From the NCBI GenBank assembly GCA_039026375.1, contig JBCCML010000080.1, forward strand, positions 1-15,307: 15,307 nucleotides of DNA, in the 5' to 3' direction. Source of the stretch: Thermohalobaculum sp039026375 (lineage in GTDB: Bacteria > Pseudomonadota > Alphaproteobacteria > Rhodobacterales > Rhodobacteraceae). Both the position numbers and the translations under genes were made by a program. Shown here in pieces: positions 5,966-13,179 of this stretch (position 1 is the stretch's first letter; every line of letters begins with the position of its first letter). The notes under the pieces were generated by a model, which was not told where the DNA came from, searched no databases, and saw only the letters and a program-made list of their open reading frames with translations.

Positions 5966-7549
5966 TCAGGCGGCGGCGTGGCCCCGGATCAGGTCGGCGC
6001 CCTTTTCAGCGATCATGATCGTCGGCGCGTTCAGGTTTCCGCTGGGCATGGTCGGCATGATCGAGGCATCGCAAACGCGCAGCCCCTCCATCCCGCGCAG
6101 CTTCAGGTCCGGCGTCACCACGGCCCGGTCGTCGACCCCCATCCGGCAGGTGCTGGACTGGTGCCAGGTGGTCGAAGATCCCTCCTTCGTGGCGCGGATG
6201 ATGGCCGCGCGATCGGGGTAGTCTAATGCCACCTCGTCACGCACATCCTTAAACGCCTTATGATGCGCAACCTGTTGATTGAATTCGATTAATTCAACAT
6301 GGCGGTCCAGGTCCTCGGGATCGCTGAAATAGCGCGGATCAATGGCGGGTTTGTCGAAGGGACTGCCCGTGTTCAGGGTAACGGTGCCCTGGCTAAGCGA
6401 GCGGGCAACATAGCCGTAAAGGTTCATGCCCGGCGGCTGGATATGGCGCATCCGCTCGACATTGGTGACGCCGCAGAACAGCTGCGCGCTGGGGTATTCA
6501 TCGGTGTCGCGCAGGCGCGCAAAGGCGCCCACTTCGATCGCCAGCGAGGCAAAGGGGCCGGTGCGCTCGGCTTCGAATTCGGCCATGGCGGCCTCGGGCG
6601 AAACATCTGAAAAGCCTAGATTTTCTGGGTTCTTGACCGTCATGAAAACCGCTGGCCGGGCGATATGATCCAGCAGATTTTTACCCACCCCCGACAGGTC
6701 GTGGACCGGGGTGATCCCGTGGGCTGCGATCTCGTCGGCGGGCCCGATCCCGGACAACAGCAGGATGTGCGGCGAGCCGATTGCCCCCGCGGCCAGGATC
6801 GTCTCGGTCGTGGCAAGGGCCTGGCGCGCATCGCGCCCGACGATGTAGTCGACACCCGTGACACGGCCCGGCGCGGTCACCAGCCCGGTGACATGGGCGC
6901 CCGTCTCGACGGTCAGGTTGGGGCGACCCCGCGCGGGCGTCAGATAGGCGTCCGCCACGCTGAAACGGCGCCCCTGTTCAATGGTGCCCTGGTAGTAGCC
7001 GCACCCCTCCTGCTGGGCACCGTTGAAGTCCGGGTTCCGCGGTATGCCCAGATCCTCCATCACCTCAAAGTATAGCTCGTGCAATGGGTTACGGATGCGG
7101 TACTCGCCAACCTTCAGCGGCCCATCCGTGCCGTGATAGGCGTCGTCAAAGGTCTCGTTACTCTCGGCCCGGCGGAAATAGGGCAGGATATCGTCATAGC
7201 CCCAGCCGCGGTTACCCAGCTGCGCCCAGTGGTCATAGTCGCCCCGATTGCCGCGCACGTAGAGGCAGAAGTTGATCGCACTGGAGCCGCCCAGCGCCTT
7301 ACCGCGGTTCAGCAGAATGCGTCGGTTATCCAGGAACTCCTGGGGCTCGCTGCGGAACGCCCAGTCCATCTGCGTGTCCCAAAGATGCAGAGCAGCACCC
7401 GGGATCGGGGCCAGCGGGTGCGAGGCGGCCTCTCCCGCCTCCAGCAGCAGGACCCGGCAACCCTCGTCCTCGGTCAGCCGCGCGGCCAGGACGCAGCCGG
7501 CCGATCCACCGCCGACGATAACATAATCGTAGCCTGCCGCTTGGGTCAT
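5966..7549 (-). CDS. GMC family FAD-dependent oxidoreductase (choline dehydrogenase-like)
   Basis: 527 residues. The N-terminal FAD-binding Rossmann fold has YVIVGGGSAG (9-18) with the acidic LLLEAGE (34-40). GMC signature one is RGKALGGSSAINF (82-94). Near the C terminus, the catalytic histidine is H463 (WHQSSTCRMG) and the partner asparagine is N507 (GNLNAPTIMIAEK). It oxidises an alcohol to an aldehyde or ketone in the cytoplasm or at the inner membrane. BetA-like sequence features do not prove choline as substrate; roseobacters carry many GMC paralogues. I chose the ATG at 7547-7549, which is preceded by GGGGGGAAAC; an upstream ATG at 7624 would add 25 residues ahead of the Rossmann strand. 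It lies downstream of the binding-protein gene on the same strand with a 116-base gap. No aldehyde dehydrogenase or BetI-type regulator is adjacent. Confidence 0.92.
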   Translation of the reverse strand: MTQAAGYDYVIVGGGSAGCVLAARLTEDEGCRVLLLEAGEAASHPLAPIPGAALHLWDTQMDWAFRSEPQEFLDNRRILLNRGKALGGSSAINFCLYVRGNRGDYDHWAQLGNRGWGYDDILPYFRRAESNETFDDAYHGTDGPLKVGEYRIRNPLHELYFEVMEDLGIPRNPDFNGAQQEGCGYYQGTIEQGRRFSVADAYLTPARGRPNLTVETGAHVTGLVTAPGRVTGVDYIVGRDARQALATTETILAAGAIGSPHILLLSGIGPADEIAAHGITPVHDLSGVGKNLLDHIARPAVFMTVKNPENLGFSDVSPEAAMAEFEAERTGPFASLAIEVGAFARLRDTDEYPSAQLFCGVTNVERMRHIQPPGMNLYGYVARSLSQGTVTLNTGSPFDKPAIDPRYFSDPEDLDRHVELIEFNQQVAHHKAFKDVRDEVALDYPDRAAIIRATKEGSSTTWHQSSTCRMGVDDRAVVTPDLKLRGMEGLRVCDASIMPTMPSGNLNAPTIMIAEKGADLIRGHAAA

Positions 7550-7568
7550 GGTTTCCCCCCAGAAATGC

Positions 7569-7587
7569 GGCGCCTTCTGTGGGCGCC
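7569..7587. promoter_or_regulatory. Small hairpin between the binding-protein gene and the GMC gene
   Basis: GGCGCC, seven bases (TTCTGTG), then GGCGCC again form a 6-bp GC stem 20 bases before the GMC start codon. It could attenuate read-through from the binding-protein gene or act as an operator. The evidence is only the symmetry. Confidence 0.3.
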
Positions 7588-7665
7588 CTGTCCGTGCCCG
7601 CATAGGGGCATGTGGGCGGGCCAACGCCAGGTCGGCCCATCCCGGTTTCCGCTCACGTCGTCAGA

Positions 7666-8499
7666 TCACTTCAGCCAGTCGCCGTACCGCGCCGCCTTGT
7701 CCTGCAGGTAAGCGGTCGGCTTGATGCCCCACTTCTCCTCCAGCGCGATCAGCGCGCCCGAGCGGTGCCAGTTGTACTGCATGCCCGACATCACCTGACC
7801 GAAGACGCAGTCAACCTCGGCCAGCGGCACGGCCAGACCCCAGGGGTTATCGTCTTCCGATGCCAGCGGCATCTCAAACTCGTCCCAGTTGCCCGAGGCC
7901 AGATCCGACCCGATCGAGCTGTCGTCATACACCCAGGCAACGCAGCGCTTGTCGCGAAGTGCCTGTTTTGCCTCGGCATTTCCGGTGAAGGCGATGACCT
8001 CTACGCCGTAACGCTCTTCGACGATCTTGTTGTAGAAGGCCCCCTGCTTGCCGCAGACCGGCTTGCCGCGTAGCTCTTCCCACTCGGTGAAGCCCAGCGC
8101 CTTGGGCGACATGATGTTCGTGCCCGAGGTGTAGTAGTTCGGGCCCGGAATGCCGACGATTTCGCGCCGGTCGGCCCGGTCCGACATGGTCGCGATGAAC
8201 ATGTCGACCTTGCCCTGCTCCAGGAACTGCATCCGGTTCGAGGATTGCACAGGCACCAGCTCGACATCGACGCCCAGGACGCGGCCCACGTCCATGGCCA
8301 TGTCGATCTCCATGCCCACCAGGGTGCCATCGGAGTCCCGGTAGCCCCACGGTTTGTAGTCGGCCTTCACGCCGATCACGACCTTGCCGCGCTCCATCAC
8401 CTTGTTCCAGACATCGTTGGTGCACTGGGCCGCATATCCCGTGCCGGCCACGGCGGCCATGGCGACGGCGGCGACGGCTGTCTTCAACAGTCGTTTCAT
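7666..8499 (-). CDS. Periplasmic amino-acid binding protein of an ABC importer (SBP_bac_3 family)
   Basis: 277 residues. A Sec signal peptide (MKRLLKTAVAAVAMAAVAGTG) with likely cleavage after YA at 23 shows it acts in the periplasm. The mature part has the family's KVVIGVKADYKPWGYRDSDG start, GMEIDMAMDVGRVLG, and the MFIATMSDRADRREIVGI block that contains the ligand-binding arginine region. Cysteines at 26, in KPVCGKQ, in DKRCVAW and in EVDCVFG could form disulfides. A GGGAGAAG ribosome binding site precedes the ATG. No permease or ATPase gene adjoins it; the next genes are a GMC oxidoreductase downstream and a divergent MFS gene upstream. The amino-acid permease at 108-851 is of the right class to partner it. 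The ligand is not determinable here; a polar amino acid is the family default. Confidence 0.9.
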   Translation of the reverse strand: MKRLLKTAVAAVAMAAVAGTGYAAQCTNDVWNKVMERGKVVIGVKADYKPWGYRDSDGTLVGMEIDMAMDVGRVLGVDVELVPVQSSNRMQFLEQGKVDMFIATMSDRADRREIVGIPGPNYYTSGTNIMSPKALGFTEWEELRGKPVCGKQGAFYNKIVEERYGVEVIAFTGNAEAKQALRDKRCVAWVYDDSSIGSDLASGNWDEFEMPLASEDDNPWGLAVPLAEVDCVFGQVMSGMQYNWHRSGALIALEEKWGIKPTAYLQDKAARYGDWLK

Positions 8500-8571
8500 C
8501 AGATCTTCTCCCTCTCTGACGTGCTATCCCTGGGCGAGCGTAGCAAATCGCGGCGGGGAAGCGAGGGGATT

Positions 8572-8596
8572 TTCAGGGGCCAAAGACGCCCCTGAA
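8572..8596. promoter_or_regulatory. Perfect 9-bp inverted repeat in the divergent binding-protein / MFS promoter region
   Basis: TTCAGGGGC and GCCCCTGAA flank a 7-base loop (CAAAGAC), ending 27 bases before the MFS start codon. Position between two divergent genes fits an operator acting on one or both; it could also be a leader hairpin of the MFS mRNA. There is no T run, so it is unlikely to be a terminator. Confidence 0.45.
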
Positions 8597-8623
8597 CCCT
8601 GCAAACACCGCCCTGGGGGGTTC

Positions 8624-9790
8624 ATGGCCATGCGTTGGCGCATTCTGGCGCTGTTGTTCACAGTGCGCGCCGTGATGGGGTTCCAGTTCCAGGCGATCGG
8701 CGCCCTGTCACCCGTGGTGATGGAGGCCTATGGCGTGGCGCTGGCCGATATCGGCCTGATCGTCGGGCTTTACCTGGCGCCGGGGGTCATCCTGGCGCTG
8801 CCTGGCGGGTCGCTTGGCGCGCGATTGGGCGACAAGCGGGTGGTCATGATCGGCCTGGCACTGATGCTGGGGGGTGCCATCTGGGCGGTACTGGCCACCG
8901 GTTGGGAGGCACAGATCGCCGCCCGCATCGTAGCCGGGATCGGCGGCGTGCTGCTGAACGTGATTATGTCGAAAATGGTCACCGACTGGTTTGCTGGGCG
9001 TGAGATCGCGACCTCGATGGCGATCTTCGTCAATTCCTGGCCAGTGGGGATCGCCATCGCCCTGGGTGTGCTGCCCTGGGTTGCCGCGTCCGGTGGGCTG
9101 GGCGGGGCACTGATCCTAGTCAGCGTCCTCGCCGGACTTGGCCTGCTGGCGATCGCGATGCTCTACACCGATGCCCCTGGCGCCGGGGCGCCCGGCCAGC
9201 CCCAGAACGCAGCGCCCCGGGGCGCCGTGCGGGGCGCTGTGCTGATGGCAGGCCTGGTCTGGGGCACCTATAACGGCGCGCTGGGTATGATCTTCAGCTT
9301 TGGCCCCGTCCTGCTGACGGAAAGGGGCTGGAGCCTTGCCGAAGCCTCCGGTGCCAGCTCGCTGGTGCTGTGGGTGGCCGCACTGTCGATCCCGCTGGGG
9401 GGCGTGCTGGCGGACCGGTTGGGCCAGCGCGATGCGATCATCCTGCTTGCGTGCCTGGGGATGGGCGCGCTTATGGCCTGGGTCCCCTATGCGGGTGATG
9501 AGCTGATCTGGCCCCTGCTGGCGGTGCTGGGTTTCATCGCCGGGCTGCCACCTGGGCCGATCATGAGCCTGCCATCCCTGGTGCTGAGGCCAGAGAACCG
9601 CGCCGTCGGCATGGGATACTTCTATTCGGTGTTCTGCGCCTGCGTGGTGGCGGCACCGTTTTTCGCGGGCTGGGTGGCTGACCTGGCGGGCTCGGCCGCG
9701 GCCACCTTCCAGACGGGCGCCGCCCTGCTGGTCGTCAGCTGTCTGTCCCTGGCCGCCTTTCACGCGATCGCGCGGCGGGGCCAGATCTAA
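8624..9790 (+). CDS. MFS transporter, 12 predicted helices
   Basis: 388 residues, the usual size of a 12-helix major facilitator. MFS motif A appears in the first half (GARLGDKRVVMIGLAL) and its weaker counterpart in the second (GGVLADRLGQRDAIILL), with a short proline/alanine-rich cytoplasmic loop between the halves (about 182-200). The start is the ATG at 8624, with a GGGGGG run four to nine bases before it; a second ATG two codons on is possible. Reading the frame further upstream runs back over the binding-protein start and has no membrane character. Substrate unknown; the general look is of the CynX/NarK-like anion and small-molecule group, which I hold loosely. It is divergent from the amino-acid binding protein and convergent with the Lrp regulator, 51 bases apart. 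Confidence 0.88.
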   Translation: MAMRWRILALLFTVRAVMGFQFQAIGALSPVVMEAYGVALADIGLIVGLYLAPGVILALPGGSLGARLGDKRVVMIGLALMLGGAIWAVLATGWEAQIAARIVAGIGGVLLNVIMSKMVTDWFAGREIATSMAIFVNSWPVGIAIALGVLPWVAASGGLGGALILVSVLAGLGLLAIAMLYTDAPGAGAPGQPQNAAPRGAVRGAVLMAGLVWGTYNGALGMIFSFGPVLLTERGWSLAEASGASSLVLWVAALSIPLGGVLADRLGQRDAIILLACLGMGALMAWVPYAGDELIWPLLAVLGFIAGLPPGPIMSLPSLVLRPENRAVGMGYFYSVFCACVVAAPFFAGWVADLAGSAAATFQTGAALLVVSCLSLAAFHAIARRGQI

Positions 9791-9841
9791 TCGACGCGCC
9801 GCTGCCGCCAATACCGCGTCGTACACCCGGTTGGTGCGCCC

Positions 9842-10294
9842 TCAGGCGCGGTCGTCTTTGGCAGAATCCACAACGATGTACGAAGTTAACGATTGCACAT
9901 GGGGAAGCGAGCCCACGATGTCCGTGTGAAACTGTTTATAGGCAACAAGGTCAGCGACCTCGACCCGCAACAGGTATTCAACCGCGCCGGTAATGCCGTG
10001 ACACTCCACCACCTGAGGCGCCCGAGCCATGGCACGTTCGAACCCTTCCCGCACGATCTTTGTGTGATTGGATAGTCCAACGGTCAGGTAGGCGACGAAG
10101 CTGCGATCCAAGGCATCGCGGTCCAGGACCGCGCGGTACCCCTTGATGACCCCGCGGCGCTCAAGTTCCTGCACGCGGCGCAGACAAGCGGACGGTGACA
10201 GGCCGACACGCGCTGACAGATCGGTATTCGAGATCCGTCCGTCTCGCAGCAGCTCTTGCAATATTCTATCGGTTATCTGATCTATTTCGCTCAT
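9842..10294 (-). CDS. Lrp/AsnC family transcriptional regulator
   Basis: 150 residues, the standard length. An N-terminal helix-turn-helix (IDQITDRILQELLRDGRISN, then LSARVGLSPSACLRRVQELE) is followed by GVIKGYRAVLD. The C-terminal RAM/AsnC effector domain includes VVECHGITGAVEYLLRV, the turn that binds amino-acid effectors. The ATG at 10292-10294 fits the family's start; no strong ribosome binding site is seen, and a longer frame upstream would run into the divergent gene. It is back to back with a LysE-type exporter (88 bases between starts), the usual arrangement in which an Lrp-like protein senses an amino acid and switches on its exporter. It probably also controls its own expression from the shared region. 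Confidence 0.93.
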   Translation of the reverse strand: MSEIDQITDRILQELLRDGRISNTDLSARVGLSPSACLRRVQELERRGVIKGYRAVLDRDALDRSFVAYLTVGLSNHTKIVREGFERAMARAPQVVECHGITGAVEYLLRVEVADLVAYKQFHTDIVGSLPHVQSLTSYIVVDSAKDDRA

Positions 10295-10297
10295 TAA

Positions 10298-10340
10298 TTG
10301 CAAAAGTATGCTGGCTAGATCAATATTTGCAAGGATATTG
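10298..10340. promoter_or_regulatory. Candidate Lrp-type operator between the regulator and lysE-like genes
   Basis: The 88-base divergent region is AT-rich compared with its surroundings. It contains CAATAT-N8-ATATTG (10321-10340) and two copies of TTGCAA (10298-10303 and 10327-10332) spaced 29 bases apart, roughly three helical turns. Lrp-family proteins bind such loosely symmetric, AT-rich, helically phased sites. Confidence 0.45.
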
Positions 10341-10382
10341 CGCGCCCTTGAGCTCATGTTTTTAGGCAGGAGGATGCCTGTG

Positions 10383-10976
10383 ATGCCAATAGATCTGATC
10401 CCTGCGCTCGCCGCGTTTGCGTTCGCTACGTCCATCACGCCCGGGCCCAACAACCTGATGCTGATGGCATCGGGCGCGAACTATGGCTTTCGCCGGACGG
10501 TGCCGCACATGCTGGGCGTGGGCATCGGGTTTGTCGTGATGGTCATCGCAGTCGGCGTCGGTCTGGCCGAGGTCTTCGATATCTGGCCCATCACGCTGAC
10601 CATCCTGCAGATCGCCTGCCTGGCCTTCCTGCTGTACCTGGCCTGGAAGATCGCAACCGCCCGGCCATTCTCGCCCAACGCAGAGAGCGCCGGGCGCCCG
10701 ATGACCTTTCTGGCAGCCGCGGGTTTTCAGTGGGTGAACCCGAAGGCCTGGGCCATGGCGCTGACGGCAATCACGCTTTACGCGCCAGACCGCGATGTCC
10801 CGTCAGTGCTGTCTGTCGCTGTGATCTTTGGGATCGTCAACATCCCGTCCGTCGGGTCGTGGACCTTTGTCGGGCAGGCCATGGCACGCTGGTTGACAGA
10901 CCCGGGCCGTGCCCGGGCCTTTAACATAACGATGGCCTTACTGCTGATCCTGTCGATGTACCCGATGCTGGCTTAG
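10383..10976 (+). CDS. LysE/RhtB family amino-acid exporter
   Basis: 197 residues. The family signature is clear at the N terminus: FAFATSITPGPNNLMLMASG, then GFRRTVPHMLGVGIGF. Helices follow at about 37-57, 65-87, 110-130, 140-162 and 176-195, with FQWVNPKAWAMAL before the central region. It exports an amino acid or derivative across the inner membrane. I chose the ATG at 10383 because AGGAGG (10368-10373) is nine bases upstream; the ATG at 10374 directly abuts that site and is less suitable. It is divergent from the Lrp regulator, which likely controls it. Its TAG stop overlaps, on the opposite strand, the TAA stop of the DUF1445 gene by four bases. The substrate is not predictable. Confidence 0.92.
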   Translation: MPIDLIPALAAFAFATSITPGPNNLMLMASGANYGFRRTVPHMLGVGIGFVVMVIAVGVGLAEVFDIWPITLTILQIACLAFLLYLAWKIATARPFSPNAESAGRPMTFLAAAGFQWVNPKAWAMALTAITLYAPDRDVPSVLSVAVIFGIVNIPSVGSWTFVGQAMARWLTDPGRARAFNITMALLLILSMYPMLA

Positions 10977-11806
10977 GCGGCGGGCGCCAGAATGGCCCGC
11001 TCGAACGCCGGCATCCGATCCTCGGGCGCATCTGTCACCAGCATCCGGCCCGGCGTGTGGGTGATGCAGATCGGCGGTTTGCCCGCCCGCAGCACGTTTT
11101 GCGGCGTCACACCGCATGCCCAAAAGACCGGGACATCGCCCGGCGCAAACTCAGCGGCCTCGCCCCAGTCGGGCGCGTCAACATCCGCAATCCCGATCTT
11201 CGCCGGATGACCTACGTGGACCGGCGCGCCATGCGCATGGTCAAAACCTTCGGTGATCTGGATCACCTGATCGACCTGTTCCTGGGGGATCGGGCGCATC
11301 GAGACGACCATCGTCCCCTCGAACGGGCCCCGCTTGGCCAACGGAATATTGGTCCGCCACATCGGAACGGTCTTGTTGGCACGGATGTGCTTCATGTCGA
11401 TGCCAGCCTCGGCCAGTGCGCGTTCGAACGTGAAACTGCAGCCCAGCGCAAAGGCCACCATGTCGTCGGTCCACAGCGTAGAGATATCGTGCACTGTCTC
11501 GGCCATCTCGCCATGGCGGTAGACGTTGTAGGACGGCACATCCGTGCGGATATCAATGTCGCCCAGCATGGACATCCGGGGATCACCGCGCTTGTCCGAG
11601 ATCCCGACCAGCGGGCAGGGCTGGCTGTTCGCCTCGCAGAACGCCAGGAAGTCGTCGGCATAAGCGCCTTCAAGGATCGCAAGATTGGCCTGCAGCTTTC
11701 CGGGACCGAAGCCAGCGGTCTGGCCGCGATAGGCACCGGCGCGGATCTGTTCGCGGATCTTCGGGACGGGCTGTTTCAACAGCGAGCGGTAATCGTTGGC
11801 GGTCAT
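10973..11806 (-). CDS. DUF1445 / UPF0317 putative hydro-lyase (YcsI-like)
   Basis: 277 residues, near the usual 260-270. Recognised from the family pattern: RAGAYRGQTAGFGPGKLQAN near the N terminus, PLVGISDKRGDP, DIRTDVPSYNVYRHG, FALGCSFTFERAL, the RTNIPL and GPFEGTMVVSMRPI blocks, and near the end FWACGVTPQ and THTPGRMLVTD. The family is annotated as putative hydro-lyase but biochemically poorly defined. Bacillus ycsI lies with the 5-oxoprolinase genes, and the mammalian D-glutamate cyclase protein carries a related region, so a role in pyroglutamate or D-amino-acid chemistry is a reasonable guess. The start has a perfect AGGAGG eight bases before the ATG. It is divergent from the TRAP operon and overlaps the lysE-like stop. 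Confidence 0.88.
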   Translation of the reverse strand: MTANDYRSLLKQPVPKIREQIRAGAYRGQTAGFGPGKLQANLAILEGAYADDFLAFCEANSQPCPLVGISDKRGDPRMSMLGDIDIRTDVPSYNVYRHGEMAETVHDISTLWTDDMVAFALGCSFTFERALAEAGIDMKHIRANKTVPMWRTNIPLAKRGPFEGTMVVSMRPIPQEQVDQVIQITEGFDHAHGAPVHVGHPAKIGIADVDAPDWGEAAEFAPGDVPVFWACGVTPQNVLRAGKPPICITHTPGRMLVTDAPEDRMPAFERAILAPAA

Positions 11807-11897
11807 CGTTCATACCTCCTGGGGATGCACCGCAGCATGCCCAAAACCGGCGCGCTTGGCAAATGCGAGTAGGGCGCTCGTGCCAGCGTTATAGAAT

Positions 11898-11978
11898 TGC
11901 AAACCTGGTCCGATCCCCTGCTTTCAGGGTGCAGCACTGCATGCCCTGTCCCAAAACAAGCTGAAACAAGGGTTTGCA
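11898..11978. promoter_or_regulatory. Control region of the TRAP operon and the DUF1445 gene
   Basis: Within the 245-base divergent gap, TGCAAACC (11898-11905) and GGTTTGCA (11971-11978) are exact inverted arms 65 bases apart. Between them lie a small hairpin CCCTG-CTTT-CAGGG (11916-11929) and the palindrome GCAGCACTGC (11931-11940). The distant arms could be two half-sites of a looping regulator. No regulator gene adjoins, and I see no secure promoter boxes. Confidence 0.35.
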
Positions 11979-12051
11979 TCTTTTGAGGCCAGGCCTATGG
12001 TTTTTGGTGCGAGGCGGGGTGCGCCCGTCCAAAATGACAGGAAGGTTCACG

Positions 12052-13113
12052 ATGATGAAACGTGCGATTGGCGCGGCGCTGGCCGCAATGATGGCAACCA
12101 CTGCCCCTGCGGTGGCCGATATCGAAGAGACAGAGTTCCTGGTTGTCGGCACATGGGGCAACCTGCTGAACTGGAAAGACCACGAAAGCCGGTTCTGGGG
12201 TACGGTTCTGCCGGAAGCGTCAGGCGGCAAGCTGACCGCCAACGCCAAGCCCTACACCGAGCTGGGCCTGTCCGGTTACGAGGTCGTCAAGCAGCTGGAG
12301 CTGGGCGCCTATGACGCCGTGCACGCGCTGACCACCTATACCAGCCAGGACAGCCCCGCGCTGGAAGGCATCGACCTGGCGGGCGTGTTCCAAGACTTCG
12401 GCACCTACCGCAAGGCGCTGCAAGCCTACGAGCCGATCATCCGCCGCGAACTGCGCGACAAGTACAATGCTGAACTGATCATGCTGTACACGTTCCCGTC
12501 ACAGCAGCTGTTCTGCAAGCTGGGTGAGGGCGAAAGCGGCGCGCTGTCATCGCTGGAAGGCAAGAAGATCCGGACCTACTCGACATCGCTGGCAGACTTC
12601 ATCGAAGGTCTGGGTGCGTCGTCGGTGACCATCGCCTTCGCCGAAGCCGTCCCCGCCCTGCAAAAAGGCGTGGCCGATTGCGGCACCACGGGCACGTCGC
12701 CCGCCTATAACGCCAAGTGGTACCAGGTCACGACCCACAACGTGCAGGTCCGCCTGGGCTATGCGGCCACCTTCATGGCGATGAACGGCGAAAGCTGGGA
12801 TGCCCTGTCGGAAGACGCCCAGAAGACGATCAAGGATGCAGCCGCCAAGGTTGAGTCCGAGATCTGGGCCTCGATCGAAGAGACCGACGCCATGGCCCTG
12901 TCCTGCATCGCGGACGGCGAGTGCGCCTGGGGTGAAAACGGCGGCCTGGTCCCCGTGCCGATGAGCGACGACGACAACGTGATGATCAAAGATATCGTCG
13001 AGAACGTTGTCCTGAAGCGCTTCGCCGAGCGTTGCGGCCGCGCCTGCGCCGAAGAGTGGAACGCCACCATGGGCGAGATCGCGGGCTACAAAGCACCGCT
13101 GCCGGCCGAATAA
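12052..13113 (+). CDS. dctP: TRAP transporter periplasmic solute-binding protein (DctP family)
   Basis: 353 residues. A Sec signal peptide with cleavage after AVA (residue 22) sends it to the periplasm. The DctP core includes GKKIRTYSTSLADF, where R174 is the conserved arginine that binds the ligand carboxylate, and VTIAFAEAVPALQKGVADCG (192-211). That carboxylate contact implies an organic acid or amino-acid-like ligand. Six cysteines (155, 210, 285, 291, 328, 332) occur in the mature protein, the last four in the C-terminal part, so disulfides are likely. The first of two adjacent ATGs is used; GGAAGG lies six bases upstream. It is the first gene of a complete dctP-dctQ-dctM operon. The intergenic hairpins after it may hold its mRNA level above that of the membrane genes. 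The symbol follows family naming, not proven substrate. Confidence 0.93.
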   Translation: MMKRAIGAALAAMMATTAPAVADIEETEFLVVGTWGNLLNWKDHESRFWGTVLPEASGGKLTANAKPYTELGLSGYEVVKQLELGAYDAVHALTTYTSQDSPALEGIDLAGVFQDFGTYRKALQAYEPIIRRELRDKYNAELIMLYTFPSQQLFCKLGEGESGALSSLEGKKIRTYSTSLADFIEGLGASSVTIAFAEAVPALQKGVADCGTTGTSPAYNAKWYQVTTHNVQVRLGYAATFMAMNGESWDALSEDAQKTIKDAAAKVESEIWASIEETDAMALSCIADGECAWGENGGLVPVPMSDDDNVMIKDIVENVVLKRFAERCGRACAEEWNATMGEIAGYKAPLPAE

Positions 13114-13155
13114 GGCCCTAAACCCACCGGGCGGGGCCTTCCTGCGGTCCCGCCC
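13112..13155 (+). promoter_or_regulatory. Overlapping alternative hairpins between dctP and dctQ
   Basis: AAGGCCC (13112-13118, including the dctP stop) pairs with GGGCCTT (13134-13140). Alternatively GGGCGGG (13129-13135) pairs with CCCGCCC (13149-13155). The two stems share bases and cannot form together. Either could protect the dctP message from decay or cause partial termination before dctQM. Confidence 0.5.
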
Positions 13156-13179
13156 CCTTCTCCGCGCTGAGGTGGGATC

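Noticed and set aside
5966..7549. Calling the GMC gene betA (choline dehydrogenase)
   Set aside because: The family motifs match, but no betaine-aldehyde dehydrogenase, BetI or choline transporter is nearby. GMC paralogues with other substrates are common.
9116..9826. Open frame of 236 codons antisense to the MFS gene
   Set aside because: It is rich in Arg, Gln, His and Ala, as expected for antisense of a GC-rich membrane gene. The MFS frame is clearly the real one.
11057..11872. Open frame of 271 codons antisense to the DUF1445 gene
   Set aside because: No family features; the sense frame is a well-conserved DUF1445 protein with a perfect ribosome binding site.
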